Part shown: in pieces, positions 53,638-63,870 of the stretch
How positions within the stretch are numbered: the first letter of the stretch is position 1
Layout: each line of letters begins with the position of its first letter
NCBI RefSeq assembly: GCF_000293865.2
Contig: NZ_ALKN02000006.1
Coordinates: 1-64,000 of the forward strand
DNA length: 64,000 nucleotides
Direction of reading: 5' to 3'
Source of the DNA: Limnohabitans sp. Rim28
GTDB lineage: Bacteria > Pseudomonadota > Gammaproteobacteria > Burkholderiales > Burkholderiaceae_C
Program-made: the position numbers and the translations under genes
The notes under the pieces: generated by a model
The model's input: only the letters and a program-made list of their open reading frames with translations
Told to the model about the DNA's origin: nothing
The model's database searches: none

Positions 53638-55579
53638 GCTGCTGCCTTCACGGGTGTGAATGTTTTGGCGTCTGAAATCTTGAGCGTGGCGCTGACGCTG
53701 CCGGTGCGGCCATCTTCAAACTTGACCACCGTCTCGATGAACTGCTCGGCTTTGCCCTCGTACAGGCCATCCACCAAAGGCTTGTATTTGTCGGCAATGA
53801 AGCCGCGGCGGACTTTGTTGGTGCGGGTCAACTCGCCGTCGTCGGCGTCCAACTCTTTGTGCAAGACCAAAAAGCGCGAGACCTGGCTGCCTGCCAGCAA
53901 AGCATCTTCGGCCAAATCGGCGTTGACCTTTTCCACGCACTCCTGGATGAGCTGATACACCTCGGGCTTTTGCGCCAGATCGGTGTATCCCGCGTAAGAC
54001 AGGTTGCGGCGCTCGGCCCAGTTGCCCACGGCATCAAAGTCGATGTTGAGCATGACGCAGACTTTTTCGCGCTGGTCACCGTATGCCACAACCTCTTTGA
54101 TGAAGGGGAAAAACTTGAGTTTGTTCTCAACGTATTTGGGCGCAAACATTGCGCCGTCGTTGGCGCCGCCCTGGATGCGGCCCACGTCTTTGACGCGGTC
54201 GATGATTTTCAGGTGACCGTGGCTGTCGATGAAACCCGCATCGCTGGTGTGGTACCAGCCATCGGCGGTCAACACTTCATCGGTAGCCTTTTGGTTTTTG
54301 TAGTAACCCTTGAGCAAGCCGGGCGACTTGACCAGGATTTCGCCGTTCTCAGCGACCTTGATCTCAACACCTTTGCAGGGCACGCCGACGGTGTCGGCAC
54401 GCGCTTCGTTGTCAGGCTGCAGGCACACAAACACGGCGGTCTCGGTGGAGCCATACAACTGCTTGATGTTCACACCGATCGAACGGAAAAAAGTGAACAA
54501 GTCAGGGCCAATGGCTTCGCCCGCGGTGTAGGCCACGCGCACGCGACTGAAACCCATGTTGTTGCGCAAAGGGCCATACACCATGAGGTTGCCCAAGCCA
54601 TAGACCATGCGGTCCATGAAACCCACCGACTGGCCATCCATCAAAGCGGGGCCGACTTTTTTGGCCACATTCATGAAGTATGAAAACAGCTGGCGCTTGA
54701 AGTTGCCCGCGTCTTCCATGCGGATCATCACGCTGGTCAGCATGCCCTCAAACACGCGGGGCGGTGCGAAGTAATACGTGGGGCCAATCTCTTTCAGGTC
54801 GATGGTCACGGTGGCTGTCGACTCGGGGCAGTTGACCACATAGCCACACACCAACCACTGGGCGTAACTGAAGATGTTTTGTCCAATCCAGGCGGGCGGC
54901 ATGTAGGCCAGCACGTCTTCTGAGTGGGTCAGCTTGTCGAACTCGGCACCCGCATCAGCGCGGTCGATCAAGGAGCCGTGCGTGTGCACCACGCCCTTGG
55001 GGTTGCCGGTGGTGCCCGAAGTGAAAAACATGGCCGCCACATCATCAGTGTTGGCTTTGTCCGCCTCTTCGGCAAAGAACTGGGGGTGCTGCTGGGCAAA
55101 CACCGCCCCTGCAGCCATCAGCTCTTCCAATGAACCGAGACCGTCTTCGGTGTATTTGCGCAAACCACGGGGTTGTCATAAAAAATGTGCGTCAACTGCG
55201 GGCACTGTTCGCGCACCTCCAGCATCTTGTCGACCTGCTCTTGGTCTTCCACCACCGCAAAGCGCACCTCGGCATTGGTGATGGGGAACACGCATTCGGC
55301 AGCCGCAGCATCTTGGTACAAAGGCACAGGAATCGCGCCGAGAGACTGTGCGGCCAGCATCGTGGCGTACAGGCGCGGGCGGTTAGAGCCCACCACAATC
55401 AGGTGCTCGCCCCGCTGTAGACCGGCTTGGTGCAAACCACAGGCCATTGACTGAACCAGCTTGGCCAAGTCAGACCAAGTGATGGTCTGCCAAATGCCAT
55501 ATTCTTTTTCGCGCAAAGCCGGTGCCAAGGGGCGCTCGGCAGCATGCTTGAGCATCAAACGGGTGAACGTTGTTTGCAT
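53634..55579 (-). pseudogene. Long-chain-type acyl-CoA ligase, frameshifted
   Basis: AMP-forming acyl-CoA synthetase. The N-terminal part (ATG 55579, TTFTRLMLKHAAERPLAP) stops at 55118, and the C-terminal part (MFFTSGTTGNPKGVVHTHGS, YGSTETAVFVC, YHTSDAGFIDSHGHLKIIDR) is open in another frame. The break is at a run of four Gs on the plus strand (55169-55172). One more base would join HIFYDNP to RGLRKYTEDGLGS and give about 648 residues. All motifs are otherwise intact, so a recent mutation, a sequencing error or a -1 slip are all possible. First gene of the Liv-type cluster, divergent from the Crp/Fnr gene. Confidence 0.88.
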
Positions 55580-55734
55580 GACCTGACCTGTCTCCATAAC
55601 GGTGCGTTGGGTGCAGAGCGACCCAAACTTGGCCGGATCGTAGGCGCTCATTTGACGCCAAGTTGTCGTTTGGACGACAATTCAGGGAAGACCCTTATCA
55701 CATCTGTCTGCAAACTGACAATTCGGATTTTCAA

Positions 55735-56442
55735 ATGGTTCAAGAAAGTTCTGTCCACCAACGCCGCCGGCCTTTGACTTTGGCCGAATTGAATGACATT
55801 CCTTGGCTTCGCCTGCTGCAAGCCGATGAACGGCAACGGATCGCGCCGCAATTGGTGGTCAGTGACTTGCTGCCTGGCGAACATGTTTGCCGAATCGGCA
55901 AACCGGTGACGTATTGGTTTGGCGTGCTCTCGGGTTTGTTGAAAATGAGCACCGACAACGAAAGCGGCCAAACCATGACCTTCACGGGCATCCCCCCCGG
56001 TGGATGGTTTGGCGAAGGCACGGCGATCAAGCGCGAGATTTACCGCTACAACATCCAAGCTCTGCGGCCCAGCTTGGTCGCTGGCATGCCCGTCGACACC
56101 TTTCACTGGCTGATCGATCACTCGTTGGGTTTCAACCGTTTCATCATGCAGCAACTCAATGAACGCTTGGGCCAGTTCATTGCAGCGCGAGAAATGGACC
56201 GCATGACCAACCCCGAGCTGCGCCTAGCCCGGCACTTGGCTGCTCTGTTCAACCCCGTGCTGTTTTCGGGTGTGGGCGAAGTGCTGCGCATCACCCAGCA
56301 AGAATTGGCTTATTTGGTGGGTCTTTCAAGACAGCGCGTGAATGAGGCACTCCGTGTGCTGGAAGACAACCAGCTGATTCGCATCGAATACGGCGGCTTG
56401 CGCATCCTCGATTTGCACGGGCTAAGGACCCGACAGTTTTAG
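55735..56442 (+). CDS. Crp/Fnr-family transcriptional regulator
   Basis: 235 residues. N-terminal cyclic-nucleotide-binding-like beta barrel (DLLPGEHVCRIGKPVTYWFGVLSGLLKM) and C-terminal winged helix (ITQQELAYLVGLSRQRVNEALRVLEDNQLI). The FNR iron-sulfur cysteines are absent. Divergent from the Liv/ligase operon across 155 bp, so it probably controls that cluster. Effector unknown. Confidence 0.9.
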   Translation: MVQESSVHQRRRPLTLAELNDIPWLRLLQADERQRIAPQLVVSDLLPGEHVCRIGKPVTYWFGVLSGLLKMSTDNESGQTMTFTGIPPGGWFGEGTAIKREIYRYNIQALRPSLVAGMPVDTFHWLIDHSLGFNRFIMQQLNERLGQFIAAREMDRMTNPELRLARHLAALFNPVLFSGVGEVLRITQQELAYLVGLSRQRVNEALRVLEDNQLIRIEYGGLRILDLHGLRTRQF

Positions 56443-56605
56443 CCCCACCCTTGTATTCAAAAGGCCGCATAAAGCCTGCACCCAGCAGGCGCCAGTCATG
56501 TGGGTGACCGTAAACAGATACCGGCTGGGGGTAACCCTATGTCTCCTTAATTTTTGTGGGGATAAGCTCCAAAATCTTTTTCGCTTCACCCACAGGAGAC
56601 CATTG

Positions 56606-57820
56606 ATGTTCAAAAAAATTGCAACTTGCGCAGCTGTCCTGACCCTCAGCATGGGTTATGCCGTTGCCCAAGCCCCCGCCGCCGCGCCTGCGCCCCCACC
56701 CGCCTGGAAACAAGGCATGGGCGCCGACATGGCCAACTCCACATTGGCACCTTTGGCCGGCAAACTGACCGTCACACCGGCAGCCGACATCCCATTGAAC
56801 AAGCTCAAACTGCCACCAGGCTTCAAGATTGAAATCTGGTCCACCGGCACCCCTGGCGTCAGAGCCATGAGCCGCGGCGAGAGCGGCAAAATCTATGCAG
56901 GCACACGCGGTCTGGGCCGTGTTTATGAAATCAGCGACAACGGCAAAGAGCGCAGCAGCCGCGTGCTGGTGGACAAGCTGAACCAACCCGCGGTCACCAT
57001 GCACAAAGGTTCTTTGTATGTCATGGCCATCGACAAAGTGTTGCGTTACGACGGCATCGAAGCCAACCCCAATGCCCAGCCCGTGGACATGACCGCCGCC
57101 TTCAAGCTGCCCCCCCTGCAGCACCACAACTGGAAGTACCTGAGCTTCGGCCCAGACGGCAAGCTGTATGTGCCTTTCGGTGCACCGTGCAACATCTGCG
57201 AGCCTGGCGCTGAATACGCTCAAATCCGCCGCTACAACGCCGATGGCTCTGGCATGGAAGTGATCGCCACCGGCGTTCGCAACACCGTGGGTTTTGACTG
57301 GCACCCCGTCACCAAAGAGTTGTGGTTCAGCGACCACGGCCGTGATTGGATGGGCGACGACACCCCCGATGACGAACTCAACCGCATGTCCAAAACGGGC
57401 TTGAATTTCGGCTTCCCCTACTGCCACGCCAGCGGTGTGGTCGACCGGGACATCAAGAAAGACAAGCCCTGCGATGGCGTGACCTTGCCAGTCACCAACA
57501 TGGGCCCTCACGCGGCTGTGATGGGTGTGACCTTCTACACCGGCAACATGTTCCCTGCCGAATACAAGAACGCACTTTTTGTGGCCCGCAAAGGCTCTTG
57601 GAACCGCACCAAGAAGTTGGGTTTTGACGTGGTGGCCGTCAACACCGATGCCGAAGGCAAAAACGCCAAAGTCTCGCCCTTCCTGACCGGCTTCAAGGAC
57701 GACGCGGACAACAGCTTCTGGGGTCGCCCAGCCTACATGCTGCAAATGCCCGATGGTTCCATGCTGGTCTCTGACGAGCAACTGGGTGCCATCTACCGCA
57801 TCTCGTATGCCAAGCCCTGA
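56606..57820 (+). CDS. PQQ-dependent sugar dehydrogenase (sorbosone dehydrogenase family)
   Basis: 404 residues. Signal peptide (TCAAVLTLSMGYAVAQ) and a beta-propeller: LQHHNWKYLSFGPDGKLYVPFGAPCNIC, GVRNTVGFDWHPVTKELWFSDHGRDWMGDD, LNFGFPYCHASG. Soluble periplasmic quinoprotein oxidising an aldose or sugar-like alcohol. AGGAGA lies 7 nt before ATG 56606. Overlaps the cytochrome c gene by 14 nt, its likely electron acceptor. Confidence 0.92.
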   Translation: MFKKIATCAAVLTLSMGYAVAQAPAAAPAPPPAWKQGMGADMANSTLAPLAGKLTVTPAADIPLNKLKLPPGFKIEIWSTGTPGVRAMSRGESGKIYAGTRGLGRVYEISDNGKERSSRVLVDKLNQPAVTMHKGSLYVMAIDKVLRYDGIEANPNAQPVDMTAAFKLPPLQHHNWKYLSFGPDGKLYVPFGAPCNICEPGAEYAQIRRYNADGSGMEVIATGVRNTVGFDWHPVTKELWFSDHGRDWMGDDTPDDELNRMSKTGLNFGFPYCHASGVVDRDIKKDKPCDGVTLPVTNMGPHAAVMGVTFYTGNMFPAEYKNALFVARKGSWNRTKKLGFDVVAVNTDAEGKNAKVSPFLTGFKDDADNSFWGRPAYMLQMPDGSMLVSDEQLGAIYRISYAKP

Positions 57821-58445
57821 TGGCTGGAGTCTGAGAGCAGGTATTGGGGCGGCCCTGATCGGGGCCTGTGTCTGGACCACGCCACAAGCGCTGGCCCAGA
57901 CCGCCTTCAAAGGCACGGCCCAAGTCAATGCCAGCATCCCAGCCCCTGAACGGGCCGCGCAGTGCGTGGCCTGTCACGGCGCCCAAGGTGTGTCTCAAAT
58001 TCCCAGCATCCCTTCGCTGGCGGCGCAACCCAAAACCTTCATCGAAAACCAATTGGTCTTGATTCGGGAAGGCTTGCGGGATGTGCCCGCCATGAAAGGC
58101 TCGCTCGACGGGGTCTCGGATGCCGAACTGGTGGCTTTGGCCACCTATTTTTCGGCACAGGCAGCGCCCCCTGCGGCCAAAGGCCGTATGGACAAGGCCA
58201 GCCTGGAGCGTGGCAGAGAACTGGCCAAGGCCGCGTTGTGTGGCACTTGCCATTTGCCGCAGTACCAAGGCCGTGACCAAGTTCCCCGATTGGCCAGCCA
58301 ACAAGAACAGTTTTTGTTGGACGTGATGAAGGAATACCGTGACAAACCCGGCCCAGGCCGCGACACGGTGATGGCTGCGGCCTTGTATGGCATCAACGAT
58401 GCGCAGCTCAAAGACTTGGCTCACTTTTTCGCACACACACGCTGA
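57807..58445 (+). CDS. Di-heme cytochrome c
   Basis: 212 residues. Signal peptide and two CxxCH heme sites (CVACHGAQG and CGTCHLPQY) each in a cytochrome c fold, cytochrome c4/c553-like. Accepts electrons from the overlapping quinoprotein dehydrogenase and passes them to the respiratory chain. Start ATG 57807 lies inside the upstream gene. Confidence 0.92.
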   Translation: MPSPDGWSLRAGIGAALIGACVWTTPQALAQTAFKGTAQVNASIPAPERAAQCVACHGAQGVSQIPSIPSLAAQPKTFIENQLVLIREGLRDVPAMKGSLDGVSDAELVALATYFSAQAAPPAAKGRMDKASLERGRELAKAALCGTCHLPQYQGRDQVPRLASQQEQFLLDVMKEYRDKPGPGRDTVMAAALYGINDAQLKDLAHFFAHTR

Positions 58446-58513
58446 ATCGGTGGCAGCAAAAAAAGGGACAATGGGCAGCCTTGCCCATTCGTCCCATTTT
58501 TTTCTGCACACCC

Positions 58514-59422
58514 ATGAACCAGCCGCCGGCATTCAAACGCGCCCCCCGACCTGAAGGCAAAGGCGAAGCCGCTGCGCCCAGTGGCACTTCGCGCCTGAAC
58601 AAGCGCATGGCCGAGCTGCGGATGTGTTCGCGCCGCGAAGCCGACGCCTGGATCGAACAAGGCTGGGTCCAAGTCAACGGTCTGCCCGCCAGCATGGGCC
58701 AACAAGTCACGCTGTCGGACCGCATCACCATCGACAAAGCGGCCGAGCAGCAGCAAGACCGCCAAGTGACTATTCTTTTGCACAAGCCCATGGGCTATGT
58801 GAGCGGCCAAGCCGAAGACGGACACGAGCCCGCCATCACCCTGATCAACCCACGCAGCCATTGGGGCGGTGACCCTTCCAAACTGCGCTTCACCCCGCCC
58901 CACCTGCGCGGCTTGGCGCCGGCTGGGCGCCTGGACATTGACTCCACCGGTTTGCTGGTGCTGACCCAAGACGGCCGGGTGGCGCGTCAGCTGATCGGTG
59001 AAGACTCGGAAATGGAAAAGGAATACCTGGTGCGCGTGGCCTACACCGGCCACGAGAACACCGCGGCGGCCGCGGCCGCCTCAGCCACTTATGGCGGCAA
59101 GGCCAATCAGCTCACCGCGATTGGCGATTTCGACCGCGTCAGCGCCAACGTGCAAGGCGTCTTCCCGGCCGCCCAACTGCAACGCCTGCGCCATGGCCTG
59201 AGCTTGGACGGCAAGCCCCTCAAGCCCGCCAAGGTCGACTGGCAAAATCCCGAGCAGCTGCGCTTTGTGCTGACCGAAGGCAAAAAACGCCAGATCCGCC
59301 GCATGTGCGAGCAAGTCGGCCTGAAAGTGGTCGGCCTCAAACGCATCCGCATGGGCGGTGTGCAGCTGGGGCAGATGCCTGCAGGGACGTGGCGCTACTT
59401 GGGCCCGAACGAATCTTTTTGA
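58514..59422 (+). CDS. rluF: RluF-like pseudouridine synthase
   Basis: 302 residues. N-terminal S4 RNA-binding domain ([29 protein letters not shown]), then the RsuA/RluF catalytic motif [20 protein letters not shown] with the Asp, and C-terminal [27 protein letters not shown]. Modifies a single uridine in 23S rRNA (position 2604 in RluF). A shorter N-terminal extension is present. Followed by a terminator. Confidence 0.9.
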   Translation: MNQPPAFKRAPRPEGKGEAAAPSGTSRLNKRMAELRMCSRREADAWIEQGWVQVNGLPASMGQQVTLSDRITIDKAAEQQQDRQVTILLHKPMGYVSGQAEDGHEPAITLINPRSHWGGDPSKLRFTPPHLRGLAPAGRLDIDSTGLLVLTQDGRVARQLIGEDSEMEKEYLVRVAYTGHENTAAAAAASATYGGKANQLTAIGDFDRVSANVQGVFPAAQLQRLRHGLSLDGKPLKPAKVDWQNPEQLRFVLTEGKKRQIRRMCEQVGLKVVGLKRIRMGGVQLGQMPAGTWRYLGPNESF

Positions 59423-59441
59423 CCTCTTGAAATTCACACAC

Positions 59442-59472
59442 AACGCCCCAAGCTGTGGGGCGTTCTTGTTTT
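59442..59472 (+). terminator. Rho-independent terminator of the pseudouridine synthase gene
   Basis: AACGCCCCA and TGGGGCGTT with loop AGCTG, followed by CTTGTTTT, 20 bp after the stop and before htpG. Confidence 0.82.
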
Positions 59473-59498
59473 CCGATCTTTTTAACTGTTGAACCGCT

Positions 59499-61466
59499 AT
59501 GAGCAAACAAACCCATGCCTTTCAGGCCGAAGTCGCGCAACTGCTGCACCTGGTCACCCATTCGCTGTATTCCAACCAAGAGATTTTCCTGCGCGAGCTG
59601 ATCTCCAACGCGTCTGACGCTTGCGACAAGCTGCGCTTTGAAGCGCTGAACAACAACGCCCTGTACGAAGATGCGCCCGAGTTGCAAGTGCGCTTGTCGT
59701 TCGACAAAGCGGCCAAAACCTTGACCATCACCGACAACGGCATCGGCATGACGGCGCAAGAAGCCATTGACCACCTGGGCACGATTGCCAAGAGCGGCAC
59801 CAAGGATTTCATGAGCAAGCTCAGCGGCGACCAGAAGTCGGACGCGCAGCTGATCGGCCAGTTCGGCGTCGGCTTTTATTCGGGCTTCATCGTGGCCGAC
59901 AAAATCACTGTCGAAACCCGCCGCGCTGGCGCTGCAGCCGCCGAAGGCGTGCGCTGGATCAGCGGCGGCACGGGCGACTTTGAGGTCGAGACCCTCACCC
60001 GCGCCGAACGCGGCACCAGCGTGGTCTTGCACCTGCGCGAAGAAGCGCTGGACTACGCCAACACCTGGAAGTTGAAAGAAATCGTCGGCAAATACTCCGA
60101 CCACATCAGCCTGCCCATCTTGATGGAAAAGGAAGAGTGGAAAGACGGCGAGCTGATCGAGCCCAACAACGAAGAAGGCGGTCGCCAACCCGGCGGCATG
60201 GTCAAGACCGGCGAATGGGAAACCATCAACAAAGCCAGCGCCTTGTGGACCCGCCCCAAGAAAGACATCACCGACGAGCAGTACGCTGATTTTTACAAGC
60301 AGATCAGCCGCGACTTTGACGCCCCGCTGACCTGGACCCACAACCGCGTGGAAGGCAGCACCGAGTACACCCAGCTGCTCTACATCCCCGCCAAGGCCCC
60401 GCAAGACCTGTGGAACCGCGACAAGAAGGCGGGCATCAAGCTGTACGTCAAGCGTGTGTTCATCATGGACGAAGCCGAAGCGCTGATGCCCAGCTACCTG
60501 CGTTTTGTGAAAGGCGTGGTGGACTCGGCCGACCTGCCGCTGAATGTGAGCCGTGAACTGCTGCAAGAAAGCCGCGATGTCAAAGCCATCCGTGAAGGCT
60601 GCACCAAGCGCGTGCTGTCGATGCTGGAAGATCTGGCCAAGCACGACAAGGCGCCTGAGAGCACGGACGGTGTGACGGACGTCCTGAGTGACGAGGACAA
60701 ATCCAAACTGGGCCAGTACACCCGGTTCTACGGCGAGTTTGGTGCGGTGCTGAAAGAAGGCCTGGGCGAAGACTTCAGCAACAAGGACCGCTTGTCCAAG
60801 CTGCTGCGTTTTGCGTCATCGACCCATGACAGCGTGAGCGTGAGCTTTGCCGACTACAAAGCCCGCATGAAGGACGGCCAGGACGCGATTTACTACATCA
60901 CCGCCGACACCCTGGCCGCCGCCAAGAACAGTCCACAGCTCGAAGTCTTCAAGAAAAAAGGCATCGAAGTGCTGCTGATGACCGACCGTGTGGACGAGTG
61001 GGCGCTGAACTTTGTGCACGAATTTGACGGCACGCCGCTGCAAAGCGTGGCCAAGGGCGCGTTTGACCTGGGCAAGCTCCAAGACGAAGAAGAAAAGAAA
61101 GCCGCCGAAGACGCCGCCGAAACCTTCAAGCCCGTGTTGGCCAAGCTGAAAGAAGCACTCAAGGACAAAGCCGAAGACGTGCGTGTGACCAGCCGCCTGG
61201 TGGACAGCCCCGCCTGCCTGGTGGTGACCGACGACGGCATGAGCATGCAACTGGCCCGCATGCTCAAACAAGCCGGGCAGCAAGCGCCTGAAGTCAAGCC
61301 CGTGCTCGAAGTCAACCCCGAGCATGCGCTGGTCAAAAAACTCGACGGCTCGGTCCACTTCCACGACCTGGCCCACATCCTGTTTGACCAGGCCCTGCTG
61401 GCCGAAGGCGGCCTGCCCGCTGACCCTGCGGCTTATGTGAAGCGGGTGAATGCGCTGCTGAGCTGA
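59499..61466 (+). CDS. htpG: Molecular chaperone HtpG (Hsp90)
   Basis: 655 residues, slightly longer than the E. coli protein. N-terminal GHKL ATPase: [54 protein letters not shown]. Middle domain with [38 protein letters not shown]. Cytoplasmic ATP-driven folding helper. Confidence 0.98.
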   Translation: MSKQTHAFQAEVAQLLHLVTHSLYSNQEIFLRELISNASDACDKLRFEALNNNALYEDAPELQVRLSFDKAAKTLTITDNGIGMTAQEAIDHLGTIAKSGTKDFMSKLSGDQKSDAQLIGQFGVGFYSGFIVADKITVETRRAGAAAAEGVRWISGGTGDFEVETLTRAERGTSVVLHLREEALDYANTWKLKEIVGKYSDHISLPILMEKEEWKDGELIEPNNEEGGRQPGGMVKTGEWETINKASALWTRPKKDITDEQYADFYKQISRDFDAPLTWTHNRVEGSTEYTQLLYIPAKAPQDLWNRDKKAGIKLYVKRVFIMDEAEALMPSYLRFVKGVVDSADLPLNVSRELLQESRDVKAIREGCTKRVLSMLEDLAKHDKAPESTDGVTDVLSDEDKSKLGQYTRFYGEFGAVLKEGLGEDFSNKDRLSKLLRFASSTHDSVSVSFADYKARMKDGQDAIYYITADTLAAAKNSPQLEVFKKKGIEVLLMTDRVDEWALNFVHEFDGTPLQSVAKGAFDLGKLQDEEEKKAAEDAAETFKPVLAKLKEALKDKAEDVRVTSRLVDSPACLVVTDDGMSMQLARMLKQAGQQAPEVKPVLEVNPEHALVKKLDGSVHFHDLAHILFDQALLAEGGLPADPAAYVKRVNALLS

Positions 61467-61487
61467 TCGTTTTTTGCGCAACGAAAC

Positions 61488-61521
61488 GCCCTGCCAGACA
61501 GCTGTCTGGCGGGGCTTTTTT
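61488..61521 (+). terminator. Rho-independent terminator of htpG
   Basis: Long palindrome GCCCTGCCAGACAG / CTGTCTGGCGGGGC with no explicit loop (one G-T pair), followed by six Ts, 21 bp after the htpG stop. Confidence 0.88.
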
Positions 61522-61564
61522 GTGGGTCATGCGACGGTTACAGCAATGGCCTGGCCGAGAGCTT

Positions 61565-62584
61565 TCACGCCATCAAAGGCGCATCCTGCATTTGCTCCAC
61601 CTGCTCTTGCAGCATCAACACCTGCCCGCGCCAATAGTCGGGCGTGCCAAACCACGGAAAGTTGACCGGGAATATCGGGTCTTCCCAGCGCCGGGCCAGC
61701 CAGGCGCTGTAATGGATCAGGCGCAGCGTGCGCAGCGGCTCGATCAGGTTCAACTCGGCCCGGTCAAAGTCGCGCACCTGCTCATAACCGTCGAGCAAAG
61801 CCGACAGCTGCTGCGTGCGCTGGGCCCGATCGCCAGACAGCAGCATCCACAGATCTTGCACGGCCGGGCCCATGCGGGCGTCGTCCAGGTCCACAAAGTG
61901 CGGGCCACCGCCGGGCAGCTCGGCAGGTGTCCACAAGATATTGCCCGGGTGGCAGTCGCCATGCAGGCGGATCAAGCGGCGTTCTGACGCAGCTTCTGCC
62001 ATTTTTTCTTGCACCAAGGCCAGCGCCGCAGCAAAGGCCTCGCGCCATTCACGCTCGACCTCCAGCGGAATCATTTGGTGAGTTTGCAACCACTCGGCGG
62101 GCTCCTGCGCAAAGCTTGGCACATCGAGTGTGGGCCGGTGCACAAAAGGCCGGGCTGCGCCCACGGTGTGGATGCGGGCCAGAAAACGGCCAATCCACTC
62201 CAGCACCTCAAAATCATCCAGCTCAGGCGTGCGGCCGCCGCGCAGGGGGCTGACCGAAAAATCAAACCCGGCACTTTGGTGCAGGGTCTGACCGTTGAGC
62301 ACCATCGGTGGCACCACAGGCACTTCGGCCGCCAGCAGCTCGGCGGCAAAGTCGTGTTCTTCCTGAATTTGTGCTCGGCGCCAACGGCCTGGCCGGTAGA
62401 ACTTGAGCACCACCGCAGCACTGCCTTGCACCGGCTCGTCCAAGTGAGCGCGGTAGACGCGGTTTTCATAAGAGCTGAGCGCCAGCAAGCGGCCATCGGG
62501 CCACAGGCCCAGTTCCTGCAGGGCGTCCATCACCCGGTCGGGGGTGAGTTCGGCGTAGGGGTGGAGTGCGTTCGAATCGGTCAT
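61565..62584 (-). CDS. srkA: Stress response kinase SrkA/YihE-like
   Basis: 339 residues of the aminoglycoside-phosphotransferase-like kinase fold. SSYENRVYRAHL in the nucleotide lobe, catalytic LHGDCHPGNIL and the metal-binding Asp in FVDLDDARMG. SrkA counters stress-induced death in E. coli. Start ATG 62584. Convergent with htpG. Confidence 0.9.
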   Translation of the reverse strand: MTDSNALHPYAELTPDRVMDALQELGLWPDGRLLALSSYENRVYRAHLDEPVQGSAAVVLKFYRPGRWRRAQIQEEHDFAAELLAAEVPVVPPMVLNGQTLHQSAGFDFSVSPLRGGRTPELDDFEVLEWIGRFLARIHTVGAARPFVHRPTLDVPSFAQEPAEWLQTHQMIPLEVEREWREAFAAALALVQEKMAEAASERRLIRLHGDCHPGNILWTPAELPGGGPHFVDLDDARMGPAVQDLWMLLSGDRAQRTQQLSALLDGYEQVRDFDRAELNLIEPLRTLRLIHYSAWLARRWEDPIFPVNFPWFGTPDYWRGQVLMLQEQVEQMQDAPLMA

Positions 62585-62623
62585 GCGCCGATTGTGGGGC
62601 CACCAGATGGGTGAAAATGCCAT

Positions 62624-63076
62624 ATGCCTCAGCCACCACGCCGCTTCCATCGCCTGATCCGCCAAGGTCTGATCTACTCCCTGTTGCTGGCGTTGGCCAT
62701 TCTGGGGCTGGGTGGTCTGGGCTTTTGGCTGATTGACCCGAGTATCCAGAGCTTCGCTGACGGACTGTGGTTGGCCTTCACCACCGCAGCCACCGTTGGC
62801 TTTGGCGACGTGGTGCCTTCCACCCAAGCCTCACGCGCCTTTTCAGTGGTCGTGGTGCTGCTGGGGCTGGCCGTGCTGTCGCTCGTCACGGCCTCACTGT
62901 CGGCCATCTTTGTCGAAAAGGAAGTGGAAGACGAAGGGCGCCAAATCGAAAAAGACTTGATGCAGGAAATCGGTCTGCTGCGTCAAGAAGTGGCCGAATT
63001 GCGCCGTGAGATTCAAGCCCGTGACACTTCGCAACAGGCCCCCACGCCGAGTGGGTTGAACATCACTGGCCCGTGA
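62624..63076 (+). CDS. Small two-helix potassium channel-like protein
   Basis: 150 residues. Two transmembrane helices flank a pore loop with the filter TVGFGDVVPST, close to the TVGYGD potassium filter. There is no RCK domain; the C-terminus is a short acidic coiled coil (VEDEGRQIEKDLMQEIGLLRQEVAELRREI) that may tetramerise. Its 3' end overlaps the convergent enoyl-CoA hydratase gene by 14 bp. Confidence 0.88.
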   Translation: MPQPPRRFHRLIRQGLIYSLLLALAILGLGGLGFWLIDPSIQSFADGLWLAFTTAATVGFGDVVPSTQASRAFSVVVVLLGLAVLSLVTASLSAIFVEKEVEDEGRQIEKDLMQEIGLLRQEVAELRREIQARDTSQQAPTPSGLNITGP

Positions 63077-63869
63077 ATCGGGCGGCGCGTTTTTCCACAA
63101 ATGAGCGCACGCCTTCGGCCGCGTCTTCGCTGCGCGACAAGCGCTGCTGCACGGACAAAAAGTCTTGCATCGCCACCACTGGGCCGTGCTCCACCGCTTT
63201 GAGCACGTTCTGCCGCGTGGCCACCACCGCCAGCGGGGCTTGCGCGGCAATCAACTCGGCAATGCGCATGGCCTCGTCCAACAGCCCCGCGGCAGGCAGC
63301 ACTTTTTGCACAAAGTTCAGGCGCAAGGCTTCGGCACTGTCAAAGACATCGGCCGTGAGCAAATGCAAGAGCGCATTGCCCGAACCCGCGCGCTCGGCCA
63401 TGCGCAGCGTGGCGCCGCCCGTGGCCATGATGCCGCGCTGCACCTCCAGCTGCGAAAACCGGCAGTCGTCGGCCGCCACCACAATATCGGCCGCCAACAT
63501 CAGCTCAATGCCCAGCGTGTAAGTGATGCCCTGCACCGCCACCACCATCGGCTTGACGCGGCGGCGGTAGCCCTCCATGCCCAAATTCAGTGGATCGACC
63601 AAGCCCAGCGGCACGGCCTTTTCGCCACGCTGCATCAGGGGCGCGATGGTGGGCAAATCCAGCCCGGCGGTGAAATGGTCGCCCGCCGCCCACAACACCC
63701 CCACGCGCAGCGCCGGGTCGTCGTCGAGCCGGGTGTACGCCTCGCCCAACTCGCGGAACATCTTGGGCGTGAAGCCATTGCGCTTGGCCGGGCGGTTGAT
63801 GCCAATTTGCAGGACTGCACCGTGCACGGTGCAATCGATCTGGCCTTCGGGGTGGGGCGTGGTTTGCAT
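63063..63869 (-). CDS. Enoyl-CoA hydratase/isomerase family protein
   Basis: 268-residue crotonase-fold protein: FTAGLDLPTIAPL, GITYTLGIELMLAADIVVA and QLEVQRGIMATGGATLRM are the oxyanion-hole and active-site segments. It hydrates or isomerises an enoyl-CoA; the substrate is not clear. Three bp separate its start codon from the end of the next gene, so they form an operon with the hydroxyacyl-CoA dehydrogenase. Confidence 0.88.
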   Translation of the reverse strand: MQTTPHPEGQIDCTVHGAVLQIGINRPAKRNGFTPKMFRELGEAYTRLDDDPALRVGVLWAAGDHFTAGLDLPTIAPLMQRGEKAVPLGLVDPLNLGMEGYRRRVKPMVVAVQGITYTLGIELMLAADIVVAADDCRFSQLEVQRGIMATGGATLRMAERAGSGNALLHLLTADVFDSAEALRLNFVQKVLPAAGLLDEAMRIAELIAAQAPLAVVATRQNVLKAVEHGPVVAMQDFLSVQQRLSRSEDAAEGVRSFVEKRAARFTGQ

Positions 63870-63870
63870 C

